A stretch of 64,000 nucleotides of DNA from Micrasema longulum. Its lineage: Eukaryota > Arthropoda > Insecta > Trichoptera > Brachycentridae. Below are positions 21,826 through 32,918 of this stretch, piece by piece; the first letter of the stretch is position 1, and each line of letters starts with the position of its first letter. Where the stretch lies: the NCBI GenBank assembly GCA_022494885.1, contig JAGVSM010003945.1, positions 1 through 64,000 on the forward strand, written 5' to 3'. A program made the position numbers and the translations under genes. Under the pieces are notes generated by a model. The model saw nothing but the letters and a program-made list of their open reading frames with translations. It did no database searches and was not told where the DNA came from.

Positions 21826-22046
21826 GAGTTATCTTCAATTGTCTATAAAGTAAAATCTATTTTTTTAAACGAAAATGTGAATATTCTCGTTAAAATTTGA
21901 AGTTTTCGGTAACATGTAAATCAGCATGTTTCAAATCAAAAATATTTTTGAAAAAACACATTTTCGTAGAGACAATTCGGGTTTAATTTAAAGACAATTG
22001 AAGGTAACTCTTTTAACTTCCCATGTAATCGAGGACCAGGATTGTA
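21826..22046. mobile_element. MITE family M2 copy
   Basis: GTTATCTTCAATTGTCTATA near 21830 and its inverse AAGACAATTGAAGGTAACTC near 21990 form subterminal inverted repeats. The right end reads CTTCCCATGTAATCGAGGAC. It matches the better-preserved copy at 25693-25944. The left terminus seems to be lost at the LINE junction. Confidence 0.5.
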
Positions 22047-22184
22047 TACCAACTACGGGTAGAGGTGGGTCACCTCCCTTAATAGTTATGTGGAAAAATT
22101 GACAGAATCCTGGATGAGTGATTTCGGATTAATATATATTTTTTAATTCTATTTATTTTTGATATACCAATATAACAAAAATTA

Positions 22185-22825
22185 TTTATGTTATATGTAT
22201 CGTACACAAGAAGTCCTCCTTCAGAGCCCCAACGGGAAGATTACGAAATGTAATAGAAATAAAAAGTGGTGTTCTTATATATAAAACAATAATATATCCA
22301 CACATAAATTACTGTTCTTCCATTCTTTTTTTATGTAATGAAGGAGAAATTAAAAATATACAAATTCTTCCAAATAAGGCGATGAGGATTATACACAAAA
22401 GAAATATCTATTCTAATGTAGAAATAATGCACAAAGAAATTGGCTTGCTCACAGTAAAGCAACAAATTAAATATAATATAGCTATTTTTATACATAAAAT
22501 AATTAAAGGGATGAATAAAATAAAAATAAAATAAAATTCAACCAACAATGTCATGCATATGAAACAAGGGGTAAAAAAAGATAAGTTTACCAATAAGGAG
22601 AAAAACAGAATCTAAAAACTCATTATACAAGGGATTGAAGCTGTACAATAAGTTACCTGAAGAAATAAAGGAAATAGAAAAAATCTAAATATTTAAAATT
22701 AATTAGAAAAAATATGTTATTGAGAAATTTTTATTAAAAAAATGTAATATTATTTAAAGTTTATATTAGTTCTTAAGATGTTATGAACTAACTTATTAAA
22801 GCATAAATAAATAAATTTTAATGCG
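22185..22825 (+). pseudogene. LINE reverse transcriptase tail, family L2 (copy 1)
   Basis: The plus strand shows YINYCSSILFLCNEGEI, NIQILPNKAMRIIHKRN, EIGLLTVKQQIKYNIAIFIH and a decayed end. This is the pattern of Jockey-type LINE C-termini (Q...NKAMR.I, L.....YN...FI). Stops and frameshifts follow. The 3' UTR ends in AACTTATTAAAGCATAAATA and further AATA repeats. Related copies are at 55550-56345 and 60335-60880, both on the minus strand. Confidence 0.75.
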
Positions 22826-22829
22826 TAGT

Positions 22830-23390
22830 TAAAATTACAATTGGAAGATAAATTAAAATCGAATTTACCTTAAGAAAATGTGTAAATTTGTATAAAAAAT
22901 TTAAGTCCCGTCGTCGCTAATTTGTAATTTATTTATTTTATACACACAATAATGAAGGTACATTTATTATATAATAGTTTCATTAAGTATAATATTTAGT
23001 TTTTTTAATGCTGTTTCTCTCCAAAAAAGAGACAATCTCTCGTTCTTGGAGAGGGACTTACACTGAGTTATAATTACAAGTGTTATAAGACTTCCCATTG
23101 TAATCGGGGCCTTGGGGTGTCTTACCAAGGCCAACCTCTTGCCACACGAACTATTGCTCTACTGTCCTGTTTCTTGAAAATGATACAGAATTTAAAAAAA
23201 TAAGTTTCACAGACCAGGGCGATGATAGTAGTATTAAAATGTGGTCCATATACCAGGATTAAATTTATACTGTAAAAGTAAATATTTTAGAAATCGCACC
23301 TTTTGGACGAAAACGACCACTAAAAAAGGTTCAAATAAGTTAAGATCCTAACACGATGTCAATGAACACTATCCATCTTTCTGCATTTGA
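22830..23390. other. AT-rich DNA with a MITE M2 end
   Basis: ACTTCCCATTGTAATCGGGG at 23089 matches the terminus of the M2 MITE. The rest is not identified. Confidence 0.35.
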
Positions 23391-23399
23391 AAAACGCAA

Positions 23400-23584
23400 C
23401 ATTCGCGTGGGAATGGGACAAAACTGTTACATTGGTCTCTTTATTACTCAGATAATATAAATTCCGTGTCAGTACGGAAGCGACGCAATTCGTGTTGTGT
23501 TTACATTGCTGTGTGAAGGACGCAACGCAGACAAACATATAGTGACCGAAAGCCGGTTGAGTCGATTTTATTCCGATATAAATG
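23400..23584 (+). promoter_or_regulatory. Candidate promoter and non-coding first exon
   Basis: A GC-richer stretch in AT-rich DNA contains GATAATATAAATT (23451) and an arthropod initiator-like TCAGT (23468), then CGACGCAATTCGTGTTGTG and CGCAACGCAG. It ends at AAATG|GTATGT, a good splice donor at 23585. The TATA-like word and TCAGT are too close for a standard pair. No coding frame or acceptor can be matched, so a decayed transposon is equally possible. Confidence 0.25.
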
Positions 23585-23589
23585 GTATG

Positions 23590-24060
23590 TTAATTTTATT
23601 GTTTTAAATACTAAAACGACCAATTTAGTTTTGTGGTGGTTTCGTTCCGACTTACCGATACTTTTAGTGACTTATTTAAGTCAATATAATTTTATTATTA
23701 AAATTATCTATAATCTTAGTAACTGATTTATGTTAATATCATTTCATGAATAAATAAAAACATATGTTTGGTGACCTGATCTGACCTAATAAAAATTGTG
23801 TCATGACCTTATTTTTCAAAGTACTTCTGTTGGTTTTTTTTCAATCTAATAACGACTCATTAAATAACAATATTGATTTTTTTTATTCAACCTTTTTAGT
23901 TACCATATTGGTGTGTTGATGAAGTGTAAATGTTATATGTGTATAGTTTATAAATACTGATGATTGGTATATAGTTTGATAATAATCAGAATTAACCTCC
24001 TCCCCCCTCTTTAATCTGCATAGAGTTTCCTTAGGAATATTTATAATAATTTTCCTCTAT
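23590..24060. other. AT-rich DNA, nothing recognised
   Basis: No gene or repeat family recognised. Confidence 0.4.
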
Positions 24061-24133
24061 GCGCAGCTGACAGAGAGTTTCCCAGGACTCTATAACAGCT
24101 GCGGGCGGATGGTGGGCTTAAGGATCTCCCCTC

Positions 24134-24268
24134 AATGGAATATTTCATAGTCCCTAGACTGGTACCTGAAGCGTAAGACTGATCACCTTACCTTCATGTA
24201 ACAAAAATGATCAAGATACGCTGCCATTGGTGTAACAATGCAGTGCCATATGCACCATTAGCGAATGA
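24134..24268 (+). repeat. SINE family 1 body fragment
   Basis: ATATTTCATAGTCCCTAGAC, GGTACCTGAAGCGTAAGACT, GATCAAGATACGCTGCCATT and AACAATGCAGTGCC follow the family-1 SINE order and end in AGCGAATGATG. The tRNA head is missing or too diverged to read. Confidence 0.65.
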
Positions 24269-24269
24269 T

Positions 24270-25030
24270 GTAGTGTGTTCGTTCTATTTTATGATCAAAT
24301 AAATAAAACCTACGGATTTAAGGTGATTGATTATCTGTTCAAAATATTTTTTTTATACTTCTTAGACAAGCTGGCCTTTAAAAGGTTGTTAAAATATATA
24401 CCACGGCGCATGGAATAGCCGTCCAAGCCTCGAAGTGGTACATCCAACCTTATACCTGCGTGCTATTTTCGTACTGATGACTCGTTCTTGCCTCAAGAGT
24501 GATGATATTACGGTACTTATGTATATAAATAAACGACACAAAAACTGGGTCGATACTTATGCAAAACAAAGGCAATACTGAATCTGTTTTTACTGCATGA
24601 AATTAGTGTCAACCTTTTTGCATGCTATACTTTCTAAGCTAGTATTAATATGTCAATGTACAACAAAAAACGTGAGGATTTTGCCAAATGTTATTATAAA
24701 CGTTATATCATACAATAGAAATGAGGATGTTCAGTATTGCATGAAATTGGAAGTAGCTATTTTTACATATTTTCTTTGATAAGATAACAATTTTTTTACA
24801 TATTTTTTTATCCCATTTGTACTCTGAACATAGATTTAGTAGACTTTTAGTATTTTCTATTTTTGAATCGTGTTATTTACAGTTTTAAAAAATATCATAT
24901 CGACCCTGTTCATGTCAAAGGTAAACCACAGTTCTGAAAAAATCGGTTTCACTATTTCTAATGCATTTTAAACCAATTGCATAGGTCTTATACGTATCTA
25001 GGCTAAAGGATTTAAATGTCTTGAACTTAA
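24270..25030. other. AT-rich DNA, nothing recognised
   Basis: No gene or repeat family recognised. The open stretch at 24597-24779 resembles no known protein. Confidence 0.35.
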
Positions 25031-25037
25031 ATCTGTG

Positions 25038-25409
25038 CCTTGGAGGATAAAACACGGGAGTCCATTTTTTGCTGTTTTAAAGTTTAAAATGCAGAAATTA
25101 TCGCAATAAGCTATTTTATATGTGAATGAAACGCCGAAGTCCACTTTTGTAGTAAAAATGCATTTTTGAGTTGAAATAAAAATCTAAATTCTATTTTGTG
25201 TTAGTGCAAAAAACATCAGTTGTTCCAGATAAACTATTTTAATATGAACTATTATTATCAAAATAATATTTGTTTGACATTGAAAGATCTTTATAGGTTG
25301 GAATGATCTTATTTTGTTGAAAAGTTATGATGTTCTGGGAATTACATAATAACAAAATCTTGTTTACTGAACATTACGTTTAATGTGACTTCCGTGGTTT
25401 ATCCTGAGG
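25038..25409. mobile_element. MITE, family M1 (copy 2)
   Basis: The ends are CCTTGGAGGATAAAACACGG and the inverse of CCGTGGTTTATCCTGAGG. The interior shares AAATGCAGAAATTATCGCAA, AATAAGCTATTTTAT and GTCCACTTTTG with copy 1 at 3925-4295. Length is close to copy 1 and there is no coding capacity. Confidence 0.7.
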
Positions 25410-25422
25410 TAAAGAAATTGTA

Positions 25423-25600
25423 CTCATAATCATCAGCATCATCATTCCCTTTCTGCGCCTAATGGTGCATAGGGAACTAACAGCAGAGTTTATTTGTAGT
25501 TTTTGTTTTGTTTTTTAGTTTCACACCTCAGGTGCCGGTCCAGGACTAAGAAATACTTGTAAATGTAAAAACACATTTTAGGCATCGACATATACGACAT
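25423..25600 (-). repeat. SINE family 1, rearranged copy
   Basis: In inverse the tail is TGATGATGCTGATGATT, then AAAGGGAATG-type sequence and TTCCCTATGCACCATTAGG. Instead of the usual middle part there is about 55 bases of unrelated T-rich DNA (25485-25535), after which GTCCTGGACCGGCACCTGAG resumes the body. The head is missing. Confidence 0.55.
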
Positions 25601-25692
25601 GGACAAATGGACATGCCCTATAGAGTAAAATATTTTAAAAGGTAGTGACACAAAAGAGTACCCATAGTTACTTAGAACTGTTTATTTATACC

Positions 25693-25944
25693 AGGGCCCC
25701 GATTACAATGGAAAGTTTACAGTTATCTTTGACGGTCTATAAAGAAAAACCGATATTTGTGTACGAAAATGAGTATATTCATATGAATATTTAAGGTTTC
25801 TTTGTCGGAAACCTAAAATTGAACATATTTAGAAGAAAAAAATGTATGCATATTCTGCTTTTCATACATAAAAATTGATTTTACTTTGTAGGTAAAATTT
25901 AAGATAAATGTTAACATCCCATTGAAATCGGGGCCCAGGGCAGC
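25693..25944. mobile_element. MITE family M2, best copy
   Basis: Terminal inverted repeats of about 40 bp: CCAGGGCCCCGATTACAATG at the left and the inverse of CATTGAAATCGGGGCCCAGG at the right. A GTTATCTTTGA/TAAGATAAATGTTAAC pair sits inside them. Length is about 250 bp with no coding capacity. Diverged relatives are at 21826-22046, 23085-23110 and 33935-34345. Confidence 0.7.
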
Positions 25945-26540
25945 AATAAATGAGCATGCATATGCTACCAAGAATCGAAAGATACTTATTTTTGGTACAT
26001 AAAAAAGATTGTATTTTAATGTTAACAATCAACATTCGTTTTGGTGGATCCCAATCAGGTTCATTCCTTAAATTCCTGACCCATGTATTTCTTTTCGTTG
26101 GATTTTTAGGAACGCGAAGATACTCGTAATATTTACTTACGTTTATTATTTTTTAAAAACGTATTCTTATCGATGTATCACTGTAACAAGGAAGAGCTTC
26201 GTAATTGTGCCGCTAGGCGCAGATTGACGTTTACATTTTTATTTGATTTATATTTTAATATTAATTGTATTAAGCATTGTTCATCACTCATGAACCAATA
26301 TTTACCAATGAAAAGTTACACAATCGTTTTTACAATGTTTACCCGAAAGGTTTTTACACGTGTTCATGACACAAGTAGGCATTTTTGTTGGGGTTCTAAA
26401 CGCAGGGCCTAGCAGGCGGTCGTAGTACGACTAAATACGCGTTGGGCATGTCTGAGCGTTTATTCATGAGTTAAACGTCATATTTTTTGAGGGCTCAGGG
26501 CATGTCTATGTAATAATATGTCAATGTTTTTAAGTTAATT
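25945..26540. other. Unidentified DNA
   Basis: No gene or repeat family recognised. An open stretch at 26173-26412 resembles nothing known. Confidence 0.35.
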
Positions 26541-26543
26541 TTT

Positions 26544-26610
26544 CATGCCAACCATGTCGGAAATTTAACCCAAGACCTCTTGCGTGGTAGGCAAACGACA
26601 CCAGTACTCA
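26544..26610 (-). repeat. SINE family 1 head fragment
   Basis: On the minus strand CGTTTGCCTACCACGCAAGA then GGTCTTGGGTTAAATTTCCG and ACATGGTTGGCATG match the SINE head from mid-A-box through the B box. The B box is mutated (GGGTTAAATTT). Confidence 0.6.
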
Positions 26611-26864
26611 TAATCACATTGTCAGTAGGTATACATGAATAATGGTGTTTACGAAAATGCATTTTTTCGTCACTTTCTAAATGAAGCAGTCTATAGAGGG
26701 GAAATTGGCATGTTTTATTTGAAATAACAACAAAAGCTTAATGATAATTAGTGTATCTTCGGATAGTTAAAAAGGCTCAAAGATTATGTTTTAATAGAAT
26801 GAGTTAGGAATTGAATTGGTGAAAAGTTTTTGCATTTTGTATTATTATAAGAGAAGTACCTTCA

Positions 26865-27245
26865 ATAAGGGAATATGTACGTCTAGGCATTTACAGGGCT
26901 TATGACCTGTCATTGGCTGGTTTAAGTGGCCACTTTACACACTGTGTAACATTGACCATTTTGCCCATGTTTGAACATCCATATTTCTTCAATTCTTCCA
27001 TTTGTTGATTTCAGTGAAGTTAAAGAGCTGAAACTTTTATTGTTGTTGTGAAGAGATTCATCTGACTGAATTATTTCACATACTAGGCAAAGCCTGAAAA
27101 CAATTTTTCAATTTTTAAACTTCTTCTTGGACCAGTTGGTTTCATTACAATATTTGAGTTTGTCCAAATGTTCGTAGACAAAAGACTTTTTTAAAGGTAT
27201 TCTCCATCCCTGTTGTAATTTGTTGATCTTAATGACTCCCTAGGA
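26865..27245 (+). repeat. R390 repeat, full unit
   Basis: GGGAATATGTACGTCTAGGC, CTTATGACCTGTCATTGGCT, TTTAAGTGGCCACTTTACAC, AAAGAGCTGAAACTTTTATT and CTAGGCAAAGCCTGAAAACA occur in family order. It ends in GTTTGTCCAAATGTTCGTAG and the TTCTCCATCCCTGTTGTAAT block. Confidence 0.8.
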
Positions 27246-27297
27246 GGTGAAATCCAGTTTTTTGTCTACGAACATTTGGACAAACTCAAATATTGTA
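27150..27297. repeat. Hairpin formed by R390 end sequences
   Basis: TTTGAGTTTGTCCAAATGTT followed by CGTAGACAAAAGACT (27152-27187) is repeated in inverse at 27254-27297 (AGTTTTTTGTCTACGAACAT and TTGGACAAACTCAAATATTG). About 65 bases lie between. The family therefore carries an inverted terminal block. Confidence 0.75.
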
Positions 27298-27477
27298 ATA
27301 AGAGAAGTAATTGAAAACTTTGTTTTAGAAACAGCAAATGTATATTTTTTATGATTTAGATTTAAGTTGACCTTATGATTTTCCATCCGAGTCAGTACAG
27401 TGTTTTTTTTTCCAAAATAGGTTATGTCCCTCAATTAACAAAATTCAATAAATTCATTAATTTGATTTTTATTATTT

Positions 27478-27615
27478 GCCTTCAAGTGATTTACTCAAAT
27501 AATTCAATTTTGTGGCCATTTTCAACGACTTGTAATCTACTCACTCTTAGAAAATGAGAATCAAGTTAAGGTAGAGTAGGGTTCGAACCGGGGACCCCTG
27601 ATTCGTTAGTCTCCA
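27478..27615 (-). repeat. tRNA-derived SINE, family 2
   Basis: On the minus strand the B box reads GGTTCGAACCC at 27580, and GATTCTCATTTTCTAAGAGT, GAGTAGATTACAAGT and AAAATGGCCACAAAATT follow. The order matches the plus-strand copy at 35824-35975. The A-box side is poor. Confidence 0.6.
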
Positions 27616-27639
27616 ATTTATTCTCTGGATGTTATGTTT

Positions 27640-29365
27640 TTTCGCATTTTATTTACTTTATTACACTACCGTTTATCACACTTTTTCTAAAAAAAACTCT
27701 TTTTCTTTTCTGCTATTAGCTTGGAAAAAGACTTTTCATTTATAAATATGTACTTGTTTATGATTGAATTCCAAAACTAAAAATTATGAATATTAAAATA
27801 TTTCATTTAAGTAGGTACCTAGCTACTTGTTTGTGGTTGAGTTCTAAAAAATTTAATAATTAATTTTCAAATAAAGAATTGTTTTTGCAAATTTCAAGCT
27901 CGGCTCTTTTCACCAACAGGGGTGCCCTTTTTTCATGAATGCAATTTTCAATAATGTGTTGAATGTCAGATAATATTATTTAAGTATTACCAAAAATCGA
28001 GTAAAAAGAAATAAATGGGATGAAATTATAAGGAATGTAAGAAAAGAATCTTATTAGTATCCATAAAAAGCAAACATTGTTTGTAAACATTTAAAAACAA
28101 AAAAATTTAAACACAAAAAAACAAGATCTTTCCATTTTTTTGTATATGCATTCTCGTCGAATGCAACCCAGGAAGGTCGATGAAAAAAAGATTTATGCTT
28201 CTAACTTTTTTTAAAAGATTCGATTGATTGATTTTAATATTTACTAACACGTGCATCGCAAAGATCTACATTTCGATGAAAACCGCACGTTAATCGGTTA
28301 AGCCGTTTAGGAGTTCAGTGAAATCACACGTAAAGAAGAATTATATATAAAAGAACATTACCGACACCAATAAAAGCAACCATATCGTTTGACGCTGTAA
28401 TGCGATCTGATTTTTTCATTTTTCAATTATTCATGCAATATTTTTTATTAAATATTTAAGTTCTTTACAGTGCTTTACGTAATATTTTTTTAAAAATTAT
28501 TAAAAGTTAAAATTAATATCGTCAGTAAAAACGTGGTTATCAATTCAACCGCTCCCCTGGAAAAATGTTGGTTTGCAATATTTGTGGTTTTTAAAACAAC
28601 ATAATACATATATTTAATTCTAATTAAATTTCAGTCTTCAACTGTCAAAGTAAACATGACTCATTAAGTTATCTAAATTACAAATAAAAAACTATAAATT
28701 ATTATAAAAAAATACGAAATTGAATAATAAACATTAATAATTTATGCAATTCGAAGACCTTCACACTTGGATTGATCTACTGGTAACAAATAAAATTCAC
28801 TGCAGTTTTCCAAATTTAAAAAGGTTATTCTAGGTAAATGGAGCACAGTTTTACAAGTAACATATATTTTTCATTTTTTACTTGTTGGATTATATAAGTT
28901 GTTTTATCAAGTTAGGATGGTCGGATTTCCTATTTGCTAACTGAATTTCCTTTGGATTAATAAACTATTTAAATGTATGTAATTAGATTAATGGATGAGT
29001 CATATTGCTAAAAAACCGTTCAAATTGTCTGGGGATATTTAAACATGCGTGTGCAAATTTGCACATTGCTTGAAAAATTGAAAAGCGAATGCATAATTTA
29101 TTAATTAATTAAAATATTTTAACGTACATGCAGCTATTACAAACTTTAACTATACAGACTGTACAGTAATACGAGTAAATAGTTGTGTTCTATTATTCAG
29201 CGGTAATATAAGCCGAAGTCACAGCAATATTTAATATAAAACAGTAAAAAAATATTATGATAAGGGAAAAATAATTTGTGAAGAAAATAAAAGGTTAAAA
29301 AATATGGGTCAACTAACATAAATGAACAGCTTATAAATGAAATTTTAAAAAAAAGGGAAACATTT
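27640..29365. other. Long AT-rich stretch without recognised genes
   Basis: No coding frame, RNA gene or classified repeat. AACCGCACGTTAATCGGTTA with AGCCGTTTAGGAGTTCAG (28279-28320) resembles a word common at the ends of arthropod LINEs and Helitrons, but no boundary can be set. Confidence 0.35.
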
Positions 29366-29371
29366 TTGAGA

Positions 29372-29530
29372 AGGGAAAATGGAAGTCTAGGCATTTTAAG
29401 GGCTTACGACTTGTCATTGCCTGATTTAAAAAATGTTTTCCCTCACTGTTGCAACAAATTTAGATCTAAATAACTCTTTAAGGAGGAAATTCAGCCTGTC
29501 TACAAACATTTGGAGATAATCCAAATATTG
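29372..29530 (+). repeat. R390 repeat, internally deleted
   Basis: GAAAATGGAAGTCTAGGCAT, CTTACGACTTGTCATTGCCT and GATTTAAAAAATGTTTTCCC appear in family order, but the middle (GTGGCCACTTTA through CAACGCCTG) is missing. It ends in CTGTCTACAAACATTTGGAG. Confidence 0.65.
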
Positions 29531-29837
29531 TTGAAATATGTGTTTATTGTTTTACATAAGAATATTTTAGTGTAAGATTGAAAAATAAAAAATAAATATT
29601 TTTAAAAAAGGTTTAAGTAAGTCAAAATATGGATAAAAAAAAAATCCATCGTGTGTTCATCAACAAATCGTGTATAGGCGCCATAGGATAGCACGCAAGG
29701 TAGTTAAAAGTTACTTTGTTCGGTTACAAAACAAATTATTATTGGTAAACCGAAACGGTATTTTGTTTATAAATATACCGTACCTATGTTAAAATTATTA
29801 TATATATATATATACATGTAAATGTTTTTTGATTTGT

Positions 29838-30003
29838 CACCACAAAAGGCCAGGAGGCCCAATTACAGTAGTGAATTACATTACAAAACACCGAGACTTG
29901 AGGAAAATCACATTTGTTTTTGTTTTCTCACCGGGAATCAAACCCAGAACCTTCCATCTGATCTGTGAGTCGAGCGTCTTGACAACTACGCCACAGAGGT
30001 CGC
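29838..30003 (-). repeat. tRNA-derived SINE head, family 3
   Basis: On the minus strand GCGACCTCTGTGGCGTAGTT and GTCAAGACGCTCGACTCAC form an A-box region, and GGTTCTGGGTTTGATTCCCG a B box. A short body ends in ATTGGGCCTCCTGGCC. It abuts the mariner relic at 30004. Confidence 0.65.
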
Positions 30004-31163
30004 CCGGAAATCGTAAATACCCAACTTCAGCTCAATATTTATTTTACCCCCCTCAATGTCATCGCCATTCGAGGTAATACACATATGCCAACGGTTTTTC
30101 CAATCTTCATGCTTCTCGTAAGCCAATTTCGGAATGGCTCTCAGCTTCCCCAAATTTTCTTTTATCACCTCAATCAAGTCAAAATGATTTCCGCAAAGTG
30201 ATCATTTGAATTAAAGGAATAGGAAAAAGTCACACGGATGTAAATCAGGTGGATACGGTGCACGGGGAACGACTATTACGTTGTTTTTGGACAAATAATT
30301 GCGTACAAAGAAAGATGTGTGAGACGGCGCATTGTCGTGATGCAAAAACCAAGAGTTATCTTTCCACAAATCTGCCTTTTTTCGACGAATATTCTACCTC
30401 AAACGCTTCATACACCTAAATAGTATTTATATTTGACCGTCTAGCCTGTTGAAAGGAACTACAAGTGCACAAAATCATGATAATGGAAGAAAACAATCAA
30501 AATCACCTTGATTTTTTAGCGACTTTGTCGTGGTTTTTTAGATTTTGGCGGCAAGCGCCTGTACAAAGATTGTCGTCATGTTTCTACGTCATATTCATAC
30601 ACTCACGTCTCATCACCCGTAATGATGCGCTGAACTATCGTCCATATAAAACATCTCTTTAGCCACTGATTTGCGATGATCTTTTTGAAGTAAATTATGC
30701 ATTCTTGGCATAAATGGCGCCGCAACACGTCCATGTCCAAAAGATAGTGTATAATGCACTGGCCTAGTTGATATCTTAAGGTCAGCACCTAACTCTCCGA
30801 TAGTCATCCGATTTTTTTAATATTCAATTCCGATAAATTTTTCCCGGAATCGATGTGGTCGGACGACGAGGATGAGGCAAGTCTTCAACCATTTCTCGGC
30901 CATCTTTTAACGCCTTGTACCACTCGTATGCTGTGTTTTCGACAAGGCAGAGCCCCATAGGTTTTTTGTAACATTTTCAATAAGGTTGCACATTAAATTT
31001 TGCTGAAAAGACAAAAATTAAAGCGAATTCTTTGCTCAACTAATCTTGAAATAGTAAAATTCGCATAACACACTAAAGATCGCATGTTTACACAGCTGCC
31101 ACAAACTACACGACAGACAGCGCTAAATAAACGCGTGTGTCTAAAAGAGTTCTACCAACCTAA
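30004..31163 (-). pseudogene. mariner transposase relic (D,D34D type)
   Basis: Read on the minus strand, successive frames give AYEWYKALKDGREMVED (about 30920), MTIGELGADLKIS (30807) and a helix-turn-helix-like stretch. Then come ITGDET (about 30605), LHHDNAPSH (about 30330) and PPDLHPCDFFLF (about 30225). These are the three catalytic blocks of mariner transposases, with D, D and D at the expected places. The C-terminus reads RWHMCITSNGDDIEGG. The 5' inverted repeat end may be TTAGGTTGGTAG at 31163. Frameshifts and stops occur throughout and the 3' end is lost at the neighbouring SINE, so the copy is dead. Confidence 0.8.
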
Positions 31164-31221
31164 AGAAAACAATATTTACTTATATCTTAAGCGCAGTTCA
31201 GGTGTTACGTGTGACCCAAAA

Positions 31222-31665
31222 ACGTAGATAAAAACCAAAGGCAAAATAAACAAGACGGCCGTTCGTCCAGCTATGCTTTACGGATCAGAATGCTGGACCA
31301 CGAAGAAAAAGCATTAGCGGAAAATTCATACTGCAGAAATGAAGATGCTCAGATGGTTCGCCGGTGTTTCCAGGATTGATAAGATAAAAAATGAATATAT
31401 ACGTGGTAGTTTTGGGGCAGTATCTATTCCGGAGAAACTAAAAGAAACAGAATGACGATCACGTGGTCAGACTTGCGTTGGATATCCTCACACAAAAGAG
31501 GGCTCGAGGTGTCCACAAGCCACCTGGTGGACCAATATTGAGAGGGACCTGAGGAGGGAGCAGCTGGCCAATGAGATGACACAAGACAGGAAGAATGGGA
31601 GACCGCGTACCAGAAGGGCCGACCCTAGATGAACTAAAAAGAGGCAAGGAAGAAGAAGATTTTGA
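31222..31665 (+). pseudogene. RTE-like LINE reverse transcriptase tail
   Basis: The plus strand encodes KTAVRPAMLYGSECWTTKKK, then HTAEMKMLRWFAGVSRIDKI and NEYIRGSFGAVSIPEKLKE, followed by frame breaks and RRADPR at the end. The motif order (RPAMLYGSECW, MLRW..G..R.D) is the region after the catalytic palm in RTE-type LINEs. A GGAAGAAGAAGA tail lies at 31651-31662. It is 5' truncated and frameshifted. Confidence 0.8.
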
Positions 31666-31744
31666 GCGCGGTTCTTTTAAATTACGAAAGCCGGGTCATA
31701 TTTGAACATTACAGTTTTACAAGAGCTCACAACATTTGAGTAAT

Positions 31745-31980
31745 CATTTTAGGTTCAATCCAGTTTATGCGCACAAAAATTAAACATGTTTAAAAATAAG
31801 AAAAGAGTTTTTGAAGTGTAAAGCGAATGGTCAAAGAAAGAACTTACAATACTTACATACGTTGACATTGATTTAATGGATGCAGAAAACAAGGAACGAC
31901 GATAAAGACATGGCATGACCAAATTCAACAAACGTTTCTGATGGACACGTCGGAATAACCGGCTATCGTGTATCATAAAA
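31745..31980 (+). pseudogene. LINE tail fragment, family L1 (copy 3)
   Basis: GCGAATGGTCAAAGAAAGAA, TGGATGCAGAAAACAAGGAA, GACATGGCATGACCAAATTC and ACACGTCGGAATAA match 20137-20280 of L1a in order, with many indels. No open frame remains. Confidence 0.65.
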
Positions 31981-31984
31981 AAAT

Positions 31985-32415
31985 TGTAGTAAAAACGCGC
32001 CGATAAACTTTTATTTATTAGTTTGGCGCGATCTAGATTTTGTTTACTTTTGTACATTAATTTGAATAAATAAAAAAAAAAAAACAAGATGTATTCATAG
32101 AGAGGAAGAAATATCATAATGAAGAGCGATCTATAAGAAATAATCCACAATAGCAAAATATTTTTTTACTTGAAACACATAACAAACAATAGCGAAAGAT
32201 AAAACGATGGTATATAAATAAGAATGCCTATTACAGGCTTATGTAAAAATAAGGTTAAAGCTAAGACTTGGTGTTAAAGTTAAGATTATATAATGTACAA
32301 AAGTATTGTAAAACATTTAAATAAAAAATGAACAAGAAAAAATAAAAGATTTAATTATTAATGTCTAAAAAACCACAGAGAAAAATCAAAAAATATTAAG
32401 ACAGTTTGAAACACA
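31985..32415. other. AT-rich DNA, nothing recognised
   Basis: No gene or repeat family recognised. Confidence 0.35.
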
Positions 32416-32419
32416 ACGT

Positions 32420-32735
32420 TTCTATTTTATATTTTATATTTTTATACTTATGTTATTTATAAAAAAAAACACGCACAATTAAAGAACAAAATCATAACAT
32501 AAACTATACGTTCGTGGAGCAAGTGATTCAATATTAGTTTGGGCGAATGAGACAATCCGTTTAACTTTTACCTACCTCCACTATCCATGTTTTTATAGCC
32601 TTTTTTAACATGTTCTCGTTACTAATTGTTTTAATAGACATTGGAAGTAGGTTATAGATTTTAAGTACACAATACTCATAGTCCCTTTGTCCGAAACTGT
32701 TTGTATAAAACCTTCGAAAATATTAGTTTTGTTCA
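32420..32735 (-). pseudogene. LINE C-terminal relic with 3' UTR
   Basis: One minus-strand frame gives FRRFYTNSFGQRDYEYCVLK and IYNLLPMSIKTISNENMLKK, then AIKTWIVE. This is like the last helix region of Jockey/CR1 proteins (KIYN.LP..IK). The 3' UTR contains the block shared with 3540-3600. Only the last ~60 codons survive. Confidence 0.6.
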
Positions 32736-32918
32736 ATGACAAACTTTACAATTTACCTAAAACTGTTTTTTTCTGAACTGAAAACTGATCGTTGTTATTT
32801 TAAAGGCCGTGGATTTTGTATCCACCTTGGGAGTTTTTACTAATCAAAACCGTGTCAAAACTACAAGGAAACTAGAACAAATTCGCGCAGTTTTTTTTAA
32901 AGAAACCAAACCAAAATC

